DNA of 60,860 bases from an uncultured Pelagibacteraceae bacterium (GCA_902571235.1 CACGBI010000004.1:1-60860), one strand, 5' to 3'. Counted from the first letter of the stretch, positions 16,676 to 26,062 are shown. Numbers and translations are program-made. Notes: a model not told the origin generated them from the letters alone.

Positions 16676-17545
16676 TTACTTTCTGAATCTTTTAATTAAA
16701 CTTGATGTATCCCAACGGTTTCCACCCAAACCTTGAACTTCTCCATAAAACTTATCTACAAGTTCAGTTACTGGCAACAGTGAACCATTATTCTTTGCTT
16801 CTTCCATTGCAATTTTTAAATCTTTCCTCATCCAATCAACTGCAAAACCAAAGTCAAACTTATCATCAATCATTGTTTTATATCTATTTTCCATTTGCCA
16901 TGATTGAGCTGCACCTTTTGAAATCACTTCAATAACATCTTCCATATTTAGTCCAGCTTTCATTCCAAAGTTAATTCCTTCAGATAAACCTTGAACTAAT
17001 CCTGCTATACAAATTTGATTAACCATCTTAGCTAATTGACCACTTCCAGCTTTGCCAAGTAATTTCATTTTTTTGCTATAGCAATCAATTTTGTCTTTTG
17101 CTTTATCAAAGTCAGCTTGATCACCACCAATCATAACTGTCAGCGCACCATTTTCAGCACCAGCTTGTCCACCCGAAACAGGTGCATCTAACGCACCAAA
17201 TCCATTTTTCTTTGCGTACTCATAAATTTCTCTTGCAATAGTTGCTGATGCTGTAGTGTTATCAATATAGATTACATCTTTTTTAATTGTTTTAAATGCA
17301 CCATCGTTACCAAAAGTAACTTCTCTTAAATCGTTATCATTTCCAACACAGGTAAAAACATATTCCGCACCACTTGCAGCCTCCGCAGGAGTTTCTGCAA
17401 TTTTACCTTTGTATTCTTTAACCCATTTTTCTGCTTTAGATTTTGTTCTATTAAAAACAGTTACATTGTGTCCACCTTTTGATATATAACCAGCCATCGG
17501 ATAACCCATGACACCAAGACCAATGAAAGCAACATTACAAGTCAT
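16676..17545 (-). CDS. 3-hydroxyisobutyrate dehydrogenase family oxidoreductase
   Basis: This is a 289-aa beta-hydroxyacid dehydrogenase. The NAD(P) fold is FIGLGVMGYPMAGYI with Asn31/Arg32 after the second strand (VFNRTKS), which suggests NADP preference. The substrate loop DAPVSGGQAGAENGALTVMIGG (about 116-137) and the catalytic Lys in GSGQLAKMVNQI (about 165-176) are intact. Members include MmsB (3-hydroxyisobutyrate), GarR/GlxR (tartronate semialdehyde) and glyoxylate reductases, and residues visible here do not settle which. The start lies only 11 nt from the divergent MFS gene. Confidence 0.87.
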   Translation of the reverse strand: MTCNVAFIGLGVMGYPMAGYISKGGHNVTVFNRTKSKAEKWVKEYKGKIAETPAEAASGAEYVFTCVGNDNDLREVTFGNDGAFKTIKKDVIYIDNTTASATIAREIYEYAKKNGFGALDAPVSGGQAGAENGALTVMIGGDQADFDKAKDKIDCYSKKMKLLGKAGSGQLAKMVNQICIAGLVQGLSEGINFGMKAGLNMEDVIEVISKGAAQSWQMENRYKTMIDDKFDFGFAVDWMRKDLKIAMEEAKNNGSLLPVTELVDKFYGEVQGLGGNRWDTSSLIKRFRK

Positions 17546-17556
17546 AAAGTTTTTAT

Positions 17557-18762
17557 ATGTTTAAGAGTTTAAGTTTTAAAGTAATTATATTTGGTTTCAT
17601 ATTTACATTTTTTTCTAGTTTTGGACAGAGTTTTTTTCTAGGTTTGTTTAATTCTAGTATTAGAGATGCTTTATCAATCACACATGGACAATTTGGCTCA
17701 ATTTATGCATCTGCTACTTTGTTGAGTAGTGTTGTTTTAATTTGGATTGGAAAAAAAATTGATGATGTAAATATATTAAAGTTCGCCTCTTATGTAATAA
17801 TTTTTCTATCTTTTTCCTGTTTTATATTTTCAAAAATTTCATCTGTAATTTTTTTATTTATAGGAATTTTTTTAATGCGTTTAGCTGGACAAGGATTGTC
17901 AAGTCATACTGCGACAACAACTATATCTCGTTTTTTTGTAAAAAATAGAGGAAGGGCATTAAGTACATGTTGGTTAGGATTGTCATTAGCTGAATTTATT
18001 ATGCCTGTTTTAATAGTTTTTTTATTAACCTTTATAGAATGGAGAGATATTTGGGTTTCAATTTCTATTTTAGTGATACTTGTATTACCTGCTGCAACTT
18101 TTATTTTAGTTAAGGAGGTTAAACTTGATAGCAGGGAAGAATCTAGAGTTGGAGAAATTAATCATGAAATTAAACAATGGAAAAGAATAGAAGTTTTAAA
18201 AGATTATAGGTTCTACATCATATGTATAACCATGTTGGCTATGCCTTGGATTGCTACAGGTTCTTTTGTTTATCAGTCATTTATATCATCTTCTAAAGGA
18301 TGGGGTCCTTATGTAATTGCACAATCATTTATGGCTTATTCAATTTTATCAGTAATCACTCTTTTTATTTCTGGCTTTTTAATCGATAAATTTTCTAGTA
18401 GAAAATTACTTATCTACATGAATATTCCTCTTTTTTTTGGAACTGTAGTTCTTTATTATTTTGATGCTCCATGGTCCTCATTTGTATTTTTTGGTTTACT
18501 CGGAGTGACTAATGGTCTTGCAAATGTACTTGGATCTTCAACATGGGCTGAGATTTATGGTGTTAAGTTTATTGGATCTATAAAAGCATTAACAACTGCA
18601 TTAATGGTATTTTCAACTGCTTTTGGCACTGCTTTATTTGGGTTCTTGATTGATATTGGTTTTTCTATTGAGCAGATAGCTGTTGTCTCGGGAACCTATA
18701 TTTTTGTTTCAATTATCTTTCTTTATTTAGTTAAAAATAAGCTAAATCCTCATTATATCTAA
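17557..18762 (+). CDS. major facilitator superfamily transporter
   Basis: This 401-aa inner-membrane protein has about twelve hydrophobic segments in two six-span halves, separated by a charged cytoplasmic loop near residues 190-215 (KEVKLDSREESRVGE...KRIEVLKDYRF). The first half has the MFS loop form FGSIYASATLLSSVVLIWIGKKIDD, and GRALSTCWLGLSLAEFIMP resembles the oxalate/formate-type MFS group. Substrate is not predictable. It is divergent from the dehydrogenase gene and may export or import a related organic acid, which is only a guess from context. Confidence 0.85.
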   Translation: MFKSLSFKVIIFGFIFTFFSSFGQSFFLGLFNSSIRDALSITHGQFGSIYASATLLSSVVLIWIGKKIDDVNILKFASYVIIFLSFSCFIFSKISSVIFLFIGIFLMRLAGQGLSSHTATTTISRFFVKNRGRALSTCWLGLSLAEFIMPVLIVFLLTFIEWRDIWVSISILVILVLPAATFILVKEVKLDSREESRVGEINHEIKQWKRIEVLKDYRFYIICITMLAMPWIATGSFVYQSFISSSKGWGPYVIAQSFMAYSILSVITLFISGFLIDKFSSRKLLIYMNIPLFFGTVVLYYFDAPWSSFVFFGLLGVTNGLANVLGSSTWAEIYGVKFIGSIKALTTALMVFSTAFGTALFGFLIDIGFSIEQIAVVSGTYIFVSIIFLYLVKNKLNPHYI

Positions 18763-18807
18763 AAAAATACTCTTGATTTTTAGAGGTTCACTGTATAGAT
18801 ACTGCGC

Positions 18808-19344
18808 ATGGCTAGAGTTACAGTAGAAGACTGCATAGATAAAGTAGATAGTCCTTATGAATTAGTTCTTGTTGCAAAAGAGAGAGCAACTCAATTGAAT
18901 TCAGGTATAGAACCTTCTCTTGATAGAAAAAATGATAAAAACACAGTAATAGCTTTAAGAGAAATAGCTGAAGAAAAAATTAAAGTTCCTGATTTAACTG
19001 AAAGTGCAGTTTATAAACTTAGAAAACATGTAGAGCAAGTTGATGATGGATCCGAGGATGAAGAGGAAGTAGGTGATGATTTTGAGAGTATTTACAAAGG
19101 TGAAATTTCAAAAAGTGGAACTCCAATTCTACCATCAAAAAGAGCCCGAAAAGCACCAGAAAAAATTCAAGTTTCTCAAGAAGATTTAGCTGAATTATCA
19201 CAAACTGCTAAAGTTGATGTTGAAAGTTCTGTAAGTGAAGAGAATATTTCTGAAGATGGTGAGGTATCGCTAGATGAAGTAACAGAGTCAGAAAATCAAG
19301 AAGCTGAGTCATCCTCAGATGATACTGAAGCTTCAAACTCATAA
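18808..19344 (+). CDS. rpoZ: RNA polymerase omega subunit with long acidic tail
   Basis: Residues 1-70 are a standard omega subunit: [31 protein letters not shown] and [17 protein letters not shown], which chaperones beta' into the polymerase. Residues about 71-178 form a Glu/Ser/Asp-rich, low-complexity extension, so the protein is about twice the usual alphaproteobacterial length. A short basic patch ([12 protein letters not shown]) interrupts the acidic region. The function of the tail is unknown. The gene is followed 22 nt later by dusA. Confidence 0.92.
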   Translation: MARVTVEDCIDKVDSPYELVLVAKERATQLNSGIEPSLDRKNDKNTVIALREIAEEKIKVPDLTESAVYKLRKHVEQVDDGSEDEEEVGDDFESIYKGEISKSGTPILPSKRARKAPEKIQVSQEDLAELSQTAKVDVESSVSEENISEDGEVSLDEVTESENQEAESSSDDTEASNS

Positions 19345-19366
19345 AAAAATAATATAAAGTTAAAAA

Positions 19367-20359
19367 ATGAATAGGAAAGTGTCAATTGCTCCTATGATGG
19401 ACTGTACAGATCGTCATGAGCGATTTTTTTTAAGATTAATCTCAAAAAATATTCTTCTTTATACAGAAATGGTAGTTGATGAAGCCATAAATAGAGGAGA
19501 TAAAAAAAAATTATTAGAATTTAATATAAATGAAAAACCAGTGGCTCTTCAATTAGGAGGATCTTCTCCAAAACTTTTAGCTGAAGCCACTAAAGTAGGC
19601 GAAGATTTTGGTTATGATGAAATTAATCTAAACTTAGGTTGTCCTAGTAAAAAAGTAGAAAAAAATAGATTTGGTGCATGTTTAATGAAAGAGCCAAATT
19701 TAGTTGCAGATTGTTTAAGTAAAATGCAATCAGTTACAAAACTTCCAATAACTATAAAAACAAGAATTGGTTACGATGATGTGGAAGATTATGAAAATTT
19801 ATATAATTTTATTTCAACTCTGAAAGCAACTGGAGTTAAAACTTTTATTATTCATGCAAGAAAAGCTATGTTGGGTAAATTTACACCTAAGCAAAATTTA
19901 AATATTCCACCTTTAAAATACGAATATGTTTATAAATTAAAAGAGGATTTTCCTAATGAAGAGATTATTATTAATGGAGGAATAACCTCAGTAGATGAAA
20001 TAAAACCTCATTTAGAAAAAACAGATGGTGTAATGATTGGAAGAGCTGCTTATCATACCCCTTATTTATTAGCAGATATTGAAAGAGAAATATTTAACAA
20101 TGATGATGTTCCAAGCAGACAAGATGTAATTGAACAACTTATCCCTTATGTTAAAGAAGAATTAAAAAAAGGAACAAGATTAAATCAAATTATGAGACAT
20201 ACTCTTGGTTTATTTCATGGTCAAACTGGTGCTAGTTATTGGAAAAGATATTTAAGTGAAAACATGTGTGTAAGAGATGCTGATGTGAAAAAAATCGATC
20301 ACATTATGGATAAAATTAGATATAATAATGTAGATACTAGAGTAGGGCAGTCTGCTTAA
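19367..20359 (+). CDS. dusA: tRNA-dihydrouridine(20/20a) synthase
   Basis: This 330-aa FMN-dependent enzyme reduces uridine in the tRNA D-loop. Its hallmarks are SIAPMMDCTDRHERFFLR at the N-terminus, LQLGGSSPKLLAEATK, the catalytic Cys in INLNLGCPSKKVEKNRFGACLM, IKTRIGYDD, FIIHARKAMLGKFTPKQN and the FMN-phosphate site IIINGGI. The HARKAML segment and C-terminal RHTLGLFHGQTGAS are typical of DusA rather than DusB or DusC. Spacing to the flanking genes is short, and it probably shares the rpoZ transcript. Confidence 0.93.
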   Translation: MNRKVSIAPMMDCTDRHERFFLRLISKNILLYTEMVVDEAINRGDKKKLLEFNINEKPVALQLGGSSPKLLAEATKVGEDFGYDEINLNLGCPSKKVEKNRFGACLMKEPNLVADCLSKMQSVTKLPITIKTRIGYDDVEDYENLYNFISTLKATGVKTFIIHARKAMLGKFTPKQNLNIPPLKYEYVYKLKEDFPNEEIIINGGITSVDEIKPHLEKTDGVMIGRAAYHTPYLLADIEREIFNNDDVPSRQDVIEQLIPYVKEELKKGTRLNQIMRHTLGLFHGQTGASYWKRYLSENMCVRDADVKKIDHIMDKIRYNNVDTRVGQSA

Positions 20360-20399
20360 TTCAATTTTAACAAACGAACACAGTTATATTATTTTACTA

Positions 20400-21185
20400 A
20401 TGGTTTTAACGGCTATACCAGTTGGTTTTGTCGCTGGATTATTTGGTATTGGTGGAGGGTTGATAACTGTTCCTTTTTTATATTTTATTTTTGGTTCTTT
20501 AGAAATTGATCCTCAATATGTTATGCACCTTGCTGTAGGAACATCTTTTGCAATAATAATACCCACATCTACTGTTTCAGTATTAACCCATAATAAATTT
20601 AAAGCTGTTGATTTTGACGTAGTAAAAAATTACGGTTTATTTGTAGTACTAGGTGTTATTGTTGGAACAATTTTTGCTGCTTCATTAAAAACTAAATTCT
20701 TAGTTTTATTTTTCTCTATAATAATTTTATTTTTGGGAATTTACTTACTATTAATTAAAGAAAAGGAGCAAAATATAATTGTCGAAATAAAATTACATTT
20801 AAAAGTAGTTCTCGGCTTTCTTGTTGGCTTTATATCAGCACCTATGGGTATTGGTGGCGCAATCATGAATGTTCCTATTCTAAAGTTCTTTGGTTATTCT
20901 ATAAATAAAGCCATTGGAAGTGCAGCAGCTATAGGTTTTTTAATTGCATTATTTGGAGCCTTGGGTTTTCTTATTTCAGGAAATTATTTGAATTCAAGTC
21001 TTCCATTAAGTGTGGGTTTTATAAATATACCTGCTTTTTTAATATTTATTCCTATAACCACTTTCATGGCTCGAATTGGTGCCAAAACTGTTCACAGTAT
21101 AGACAAAAATAAAATTAGTAAATTTTTCGGAATTTTTCTTTTAGTTGTTTCGATTAAATTTTTTTATGAATATTTAAAATTATAA
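20400..21185 (+). CDS. TauE/SafE family sulfite-exporter-like membrane protein
   Basis: This 261-aa protein has about eight membrane spans and duplicated family motifs. The first half has FVAGLFGIGGGLITVPFLYF (residues 9-28) and HLAVGTSFAIIIPTS. The second half has GFISAPMGIGGAIMNVPILKFFGYS and AIGSAAAIGFLIAL. TauE/SafE proteins are thought to move sulfite, sulfonates or other anions across the inner membrane, and the ligand here is unknown. The ATG at 20400 leaves the first glycine motif close to the N-terminus, as usual. It is the last gene of the rpoZ-dusA run. Confidence 0.87.
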   Translation: MVLTAIPVGFVAGLFGIGGGLITVPFLYFIFGSLEIDPQYVMHLAVGTSFAIIIPTSTVSVLTHNKFKAVDFDVVKNYGLFVVLGVIVGTIFAASLKTKFLVLFFSIIILFLGIYLLLIKEKEQNIIVEIKLHLKVVLGFLVGFISAPMGIGGAIMNVPILKFFGYSINKAIGSAAAIGFLIALFGALGFLISGNYLNSSLPLSVGFINIPAFLIFIPITTFMARIGAKTVHSIDKNKISKFFGIFLLVVSIKFFYEYLKL

Positions 21186-21222
21186 AAAAAAAGAGGTGAC
21201 TTCAGTCTCCCTCCATCACCTC
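21184..21222 (-). terminator. Rho-independent terminator read on the minus strand
   Basis: On the minus strand GAGGTGA (21222-21216), a 16-nt loop and TCACCTC (21199-21193) form a 7-bp stem followed directly by nine T residues (21192-21184). On the plus strand the same hairpin has no T-run. The 200 bases to its right on the minus strand hold no recognisable gene, so it either stops readthrough from the pgm gene or ends a small RNA. In the rest of 21186-21425 I see only AT-rich sequence. Confidence 0.6.
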
Positions 21223-21425
21223 ACTAATTTAATTTAATCGATTCTCTAAATTTAAATGATCACTTAATAGTTGAATTTCAGAATTTTCAATTCCGTAAGA
21301 TTTTTATGAAAATGATGAAATAGTTAATAATTAAATCTTAATATCAAATTTTACACTCAAGGATTGTACTCAATTTAAACACAAGTTTTATGTGCAGCTA
21401 CCATAAAAAATTGGTACTTTGTTGT

Positions 21426-22508
21426 ATGAGTAAGAATAAGATTAAAAAGAAATTTCAAAATGATTTAAAAATTTTTAAATCATTTCCAGAACGTTTTATT
21501 GGTGAAACAAAAAATAAAATTAAAAATTTTTATCAGGACTTAAAAAAAAATAGTGAAAAAAGAAAATTAAGATTAGAAAAAGAAAGAAAAATTCAAGAAA
21601 AAAAAGAAATTCAACAGCAAAAGAGGCAAGCCGAAAAGGATAAATTGATTAAAGCTAAAGAAGAAAAGCTTCAAATATTAGCTCAACAAAGATTAATTAT
21701 TGAAAATGAAAAACAAATTAGAAAAAATGAGGAAAAAAGAAATCAAATTGAGTCTAAAAGATTAAAAATAGAGCAACAAAAAATAAAAGATGAGGAAGCT
21801 AAAAAGTTAAGAGAGGATGCTAGAAGATTAAAAGAAGAAGAATTAAGAATAAAAATATTAGAGAGACAAAAAATTAGAGAAGAAAAAAACAGACTTAAAT
21901 TGGAGGAAATAAAATCTAAAGAACTAGAACTTCAAAAAAGAAGAGAAGAAAAAGACAAAGAACGTCAAGAAAAAAATAGAATTAAAGAAATAGAAAGACA
22001 AAAAAGATTAGACGAAGAGCAAAAACTAAGAGAGGCAGCTAGAAAGCTAAAATACGAGGAGGAAAAATTAAAAGAAACAGAAGATAAATTGAAGCAACTT
22101 GAATTAGAAAGACAACAAGAGTTAGAAAGACAAATTTTAAAAGAACAAGCTGAGCTAAGAGCAAAAGAAGACGAACTTAGAAAAAAAGAAGAGCAAATAA
22201 AAGCTGAAGAAAATGAAAAATTATTAAAAGAAAAAGAGGAAAGAAAAATAATAGAGGAAACAAGAAAGGAGCAAGAAAAACAAAGACTTTTAGATGAAGA
22301 AAGAGCTAGATTATTAAGAGAACAAGATGAGGAAGAAGAGAGAATTAAAGAGGAAAATCGAAGGATAAAAGAATGGGAAGATAAATTTGATCAGGAGCAA
22401 AGAATTAGAGAAGAAGAATTAATTAAAAAGTTTTACAGCGATCATTCAAAAGAGCCGAAAATAGAAAATGAAATTAATGATAATGAAGATAAAGAAGATA
22501 AAAATTAA
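21426..22508 (+). CDS. Lys/Glu/Arg-rich coiled-coil protein of unknown function
   Basis: The 360-aa product is almost entirely charged. Residues about 40-330 are a near-continuous heptad-like run of K, E, R, Q and L (for example RLKEEELRIKILERQK), expected to form one long helix or coiled coil. There is no signal peptide, membrane span or catalytic motif. A short acidic tail (ENEINDNEDKEDKN) ends it. I prefer ATG 21426 (MSKNKIKKKF) over the upstream in-frame ATG at 21390, whose extension (MCSYHKKLVLCC) looks non-coding. Convergent with the phosphomannomutase gene. Function unknown; a TolA-like or structural role cannot be shown. Confidence 0.7.
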   Translation: MSKNKIKKKFQNDLKIFKSFPERFIGETKNKIKNFYQDLKKNSEKRKLRLEKERKIQEKKEIQQQKRQAEKDKLIKAKEEKLQILAQQRLIIENEKQIRKNEEKRNQIESKRLKIEQQKIKDEEAKKLREDARRLKEEELRIKILERQKIREEKNRLKLEEIKSKELELQKRREEKDKERQEKNRIKEIERQKRLDEEQKLREAARKLKYEEEKLKETEDKLKQLELERQQELERQILKEQAELRAKEDELRKKEEQIKAEENEKLLKEKEERKIIEETRKEQEKQRLLDEERARLLREQDEEEERIKEENRRIKEWEDKFDQEQRIREEELIKKFYSDHSKEPKIENEINDNEDKEDKN

Positions 22509-23963
22509 CTAAATTTTTTGATCGTAATCTCCTATGTTTCCATTTTCTGTTAAAATTTTATCAATAAATCTAAATATATTTACTTTTCTCTCTTCTGAGG
22601 TAGGGCTTTCAGTAACAACTACTAAAGATGGTTTATTTGATGAAGCTCTAATTAAACCCCAAGAACCATCTTCAAAAGAAAATCTAATTCCATTTACAGT
22701 TACAATGTCTTTAATTACTTGATTATCTATCTTTATTTTCTGGGCTTTTATTTTTTTAAATTCTTTCACCATTTCATCAACCACATCATATTTTTCTTCA
22801 TCTTTACAAAATGGTGCCATTGTTGGTGATTGATAAGTAGTAGGAAGTTCTTTTAATATTTCGTTCATTTTTTTGTTTTGATTATCTAATAAATGACAAA
22901 CTTGAATTGCTGAATTAACACCATCATCATAACCATAGCCTAATGGTTGATTGAAAAAAAAGTGTCCACTTTTTTCAAATCCAGCCAAAGCTTTTTCTTT
23001 ATGAACTTTTCTTTTAATATGAGAATGACCTGTTTTCCAATATAAAGTTTCACATTTATTTTTATTTAAAATTTTATCAGTTAAGAAAAGACCAGTAGAT
23101 TTAACATCTACGATAAATTTTGAATTTTTGTGAGTGTTTGATAGATTTCTTGCAATCAGTAATCCAATTTTGTCAGAAAATATTTCATTACCCTTATTAT
23201 CAATCACTCCTACACGATCACCATCTCCATCAAAACCAAAACCAATATCAGCATTGTTTTCTTTTACTGATTTTGAAATTTCATGAAGCATTTCTAAATC
23301 CTCAGGGTTTGGGTTGTATTTTGGAAAATTCCAATCTAGGTTACAGTCCAATTCAATTACCTCACAACCAATACCTCTTAAAATATCTGGAGCAAAAACA
23401 CCCGCAGTTCCATTGCCACAAGCAACTACTGCTTTAATTTTTTTCTGTATTTTATTATTATTGATTAAGTCATCTTTATAAATTTTATCAAAATTTTTTA
23501 TTTCTTTTTCGTTTCCTTTACCTTTTAAAAATTTTCCATTTAACGTTATTTCTTTTAATTCTCTCATTTCTTCAGGCGCATGGGTTAATCCTTTTTTGAT
23601 TCCCATTTTGACACCAGTCCAACCGTTTTCATTATGACTTGCTGTAACCATAGCAACAGCATCAGCATTTAAATTAAATTGTGCAAAATAAACCATAGGC
23701 GATAAAGATAAGCCTACATCCTCAATAAAACATCCAGTTGAAATAAGTCCTTTTTTAAGAGCTGTTTTAATTTCTTCACTATAAGATCTATAATCGTGTC
23801 CAACTACGACTCTTGGATTTTCTTTTGTTGTATGTTTTTTTATTTGAGTGCCTAGACCTTTTCCAAGATTTATGATTCCCTCAGAATTGATATCTTTATT
23901 ATAAATCCATCGTGCGTCATATTCTCTAAAGCCATATGGATCTATTTTTATTGTCTGATTCAT
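22509..23963 (-). CDS. phosphomannomutase/phosphoglucomutase
   Basis: This 484-aa alpha-D-phosphohexomutase has the phosphoserine loop ASHNENGWTGVKMG (normally TASHNP), the metal site DGDGDRVG, the sugar-binding KSGHFFF and the phosphate-binding RASSNKPSLVVVTES. It interconverts hexose 6- and 1-phosphates to feed nucleotide-sugar synthesis for LPS and other glycans, consistent with the glycosyltransferases in the window. The N-terminus YGFREYDARWIYN is the typical FREYDIR start, modified. Full length. It is divergent from nrdA with a 158-nt regulatory gap. Confidence 0.9.
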   Translation of the reverse strand: MNQTIKIDPYGFREYDARWIYNKDINSEGIINLGKGLGTQIKKHTTKENPRVVVGHDYRSYSEEIKTALKKGLISTGCFIEDVGLSLSPMVYFAQFNLNADAVAMVTASHNENGWTGVKMGIKKGLTHAPEEMRELKEITLNGKFLKGKGNEKEIKNFDKIYKDDLINNNKIQKKIKAVVACGNGTAGVFAPDILRGIGCEVIELDCNLDWNFPKYNPNPEDLEMLHEISKSVKENNADIGFGFDGDGDRVGVIDNKGNEIFSDKIGLLIARNLSNTHKNSKFIVDVKSTGLFLTDKILNKNKCETLYWKTGHSHIKRKVHKEKALAGFEKSGHFFFNQPLGYGYDDGVNSAIQVCHLLDNQNKKMNEILKELPTTYQSPTMAPFCKDEEKYDVVDEMVKEFKKIKAQKIKIDNQVIKDIVTVNGIRFSFEDGSWGLIRASSNKPSLVVVTESPTSEERKVNIFRFIDKILTENGNIGDYDQKI

Positions 23964-24040
23964 GCTGTTAATTACTTACCTTTTTTTTATTTTTATAGTT
24001 GAATTATTTTTATACTGTTCTATAAATGTTCTATTGATTT

Positions 24041-24088
24041 ACTAGTTATATAGTATATTAATAAAAAGCGCATACAACATATAGTTGT
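24041..24088 (+). promoter_or_regulatory. pair of NrdR-like boxes upstream of nrdAB
   Basis: Two dyads share ATATAGT: ACTAGTTATATAGTAT (24041-24056) and ACAACATATAGTTGT (24074-24088). The common ATATAGT begins at 24048 and 24079, exactly 31 bp apart, the three-helical-turn spacing known for tandem NrdR operators. The second box is a near-perfect palindrome. They lie 34-80 bp before the nrdA ATG, where bound NrdR would block transcription when dATP is plentiful. Confidence 0.72.
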
Positions 24089-24121
24089 TTTCGTACATAT
24101 AACAAATTATAATAACAAATA

Positions 24122-26062
24122 ATGAATAAAATACTATCTCAGGCCTTAAAGAAAGCTGTCTCCGAATATAGCCCTAATGTAAAGGAAGTGCCAAAAGCTA
24201 ATAGGCCCGATCTCTTTTCACTTAATAATGAAACTGAACTTTTTCAAAATGACAAAGGGATTATTATCAAGATTGATAGATCCAGAGATGCAAATTTAAC
24301 AGACTTTGGTAAGGCAACTTTGAAAGATAGATATCTTGGCCATAATGAATCTTTTCAAGATTTATTTGCTCGAGTTGCAAGCTCTTATGCAGACGATAAT
24401 TTACACGCACAGAGAATTTATAATTACATCAGTAACTTATGGTTTATGCCTGCAACACCAGTTTTATCAAACGGTGGAACAAAAAGAGGATTACCAATTT
24501 CATGTTTTTTAAATGAAGCATCTGACAGCCTTGGAGGCATTTTAGATCTTTGGAGTGAAAATGTTTGGTTAGCAGCAAAGGGTGGAGGTATAGGAAGCTA
24601 TTGGGGTAATTTGAGGTCCATTGGAGAAAAAATTGGTAAAGTTGGAAAAACTTCTGGAATAATCCCTTTTATTAAAGTTATGGATTCCTTAACAATGGCA
24701 ATTAGCCAAGGATCTTTAAGAAGAGGTTCAGCTGCTTGTTATTTACCAGTTGACCATCCTGAAATAGAAGAGTTTATTGAAATGAGAAGACCGACTGGTG
24801 GAGATCCAAATAGAAAAGCGTTGAATTTACATCATGGTGTTTTACTTTCTGATGCATTTATGCGAGCTGTTGAGAATGATGATCAATGGGCTTTAAAAAG
24901 TCCAGCAGATGGAACAATTCAACAAACTATATCTGCCAGAAATTTATGGATTAGATTGCTTACTGCTAGAATAGAGACAGGTGAACCATATATAATTTAT
25001 ATTGATACTGTTAATAGATTAATTCCACAGCATCATAAGCTTGCTAATTTAACAGTCAAAACTTCTAATTTATGCAGTGAAATAACTTTACCAACTGGAA
25101 TTGATAAAGATGGTAAAGATCGAACAGCAGTCTGTTGTTTATCTTCACTAAATTTAGAAAAATATGATGAATGGAAAGATGACCCAGACATGATTGGTGA
25201 TGTTATGAGATTTTTAGATAATGTTTTATCTGATTTTATTAATAAGGCTCCAGATCAATTTAAAGATGCAATATATTCTGCTGAGAGAGAAAGAAGTGTA
25301 GGATTAGGTGTTATGGGCTTTCATTCTTTTTTACAAAAAAATAGAATTCCACTTGAGTCAGTAATGGCTAAATCTTGGAATAAAAAAATATTTAAGCAAA
25401 TTGATGAACAAGTAAACCAAGCATCAAAAGATTTAGCTGAGGAAAGGGGAGCTTGTCCGGATGCTGAAGAATATGGTTTCAAAGAAAGATTTTCAAATAA
25501 AACTGCTATTGCTCCAACAGCTTCTATTTCAATTATTTGTGGAGGGGCTTCGCCAGGAGTAGAACCGATAGCTGCTAATAGCTACACACACAAAACTTTG
25601 TCAGGATCTTTTAACGTTAGAAATAGATATTTAGAGGAGATATTAGATGGTCATGGTAAAAATGATGATGAAACTTGGTCTACAATTACAACTAACCAGG
25701 GTTCAGTGTCACATTTAGATTTTTTGACCGATCTAGAAAAAGATGTTTTTAAAACAGCTTTTGAGCTAAACCAAAAATGGATTATAGAATTGAGTGGAGA
25801 CAGAACCCCTTTTATTTCTCAGGCTCAATCAGTTAACTTATTTTTACCAGCAGATGTTCATAAAAGAGAGCTTCATAGAATTCATTTTGATGCTTGGAAG
25901 AAAGGACTAAAAAGCCTTTATTACTGTAGGTCAAAATCAATCCAAAGAGCTGAAAATATCAATGATGCTAAATCAACAGATATAACAGCCAATGTATATA
26001 AATCTAAAAATCAACAATCAAACGAACAACCAGAATACGAGGAATGCCTATCATGTCAGTAA
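24122..26062 (+). CDS. nrdA: class I ribonucleoside-diphosphate reductase, alpha subunit without ATP-cone
   Basis: The large catalytic subunit reduces ribonucleotides. At 646 aa it is about 110 residues shorter than enteric NrdA because the N-terminal ATP-cone is absent: the start runs directly into PNVKEVPKANRPDLF. Active-site elements are intact: ISCFLNE with the first redox Cys, SNLCSEITLP with the thiyl Cys plus Asn and Glu, VCCLSSLNLE with the second Cys, the radical-path tyrosines in SLYYCRSKS, and a C-terminal ECLSCQ shuttle pair. It overlaps nrdB. Control would be by the upstream NrdR-like boxes rather than an alpha-subunit cone. Confidence 0.93.
   Translation: MNKILSQALKKAVSEYSPNVKEVPKANRPDLFSLNNETELFQNDKGIIIKIDRSRDANLTDFGKATLKDRYLGHNESFQDLFARVASSYADDNLHAQRIYNYISNLWFMPATPVLSNGGTKRGLPISCFLNEASDSLGGILDLWSENVWLAAKGGGIGSYWGNLRSIGEKIGKVGKTSGIIPFIKVMDSLTMAISQGSLRRGSAACYLPVDHPEIEEFIEMRRPTGGDPNRKALNLHHGVLLSDAFMRAVENDDQWALKSPADGTIQQTISARNLWIRLLTARIETGEPYIIYIDTVNRLIPQHHKLANLTVKTSNLCSEITLPTGIDKDGKDRTAVCCLSSLNLEKYDEWKDDPDMIGDVMRFLDNVLSDFINKAPDQFKDAIYSAERERSVGLGVMGFHSFLQKNRIPLESVMAKSWNKKIFKQIDEQVNQASKDLAEERGACPDAEEYGFKERFSNKTAIAPTASISIICGGASPGVEPIAANSYTHKTLSGSFNVRNRYLEEILDGHGKNDDETWSTITTNQGSVSHLDFLTDLEKDVFKTAFELNQKWIIELSGDRTPFISQAQSVNLFLPADVHKRELHRIHFDAWKKGLKSLYYCRSKSIQRAENINDAKSTDITANVYKSKNQQSNEQPEYEECLSCQ

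Noticed and set aside
21390..21425. Upstream ATG as the start of the coiled-coil protein
   Set aside because: The 12 extra residues (MCSYHKKLVLCC) are unlike the rest of the protein, and ATG 21426 begins the Lys-rich pattern directly.
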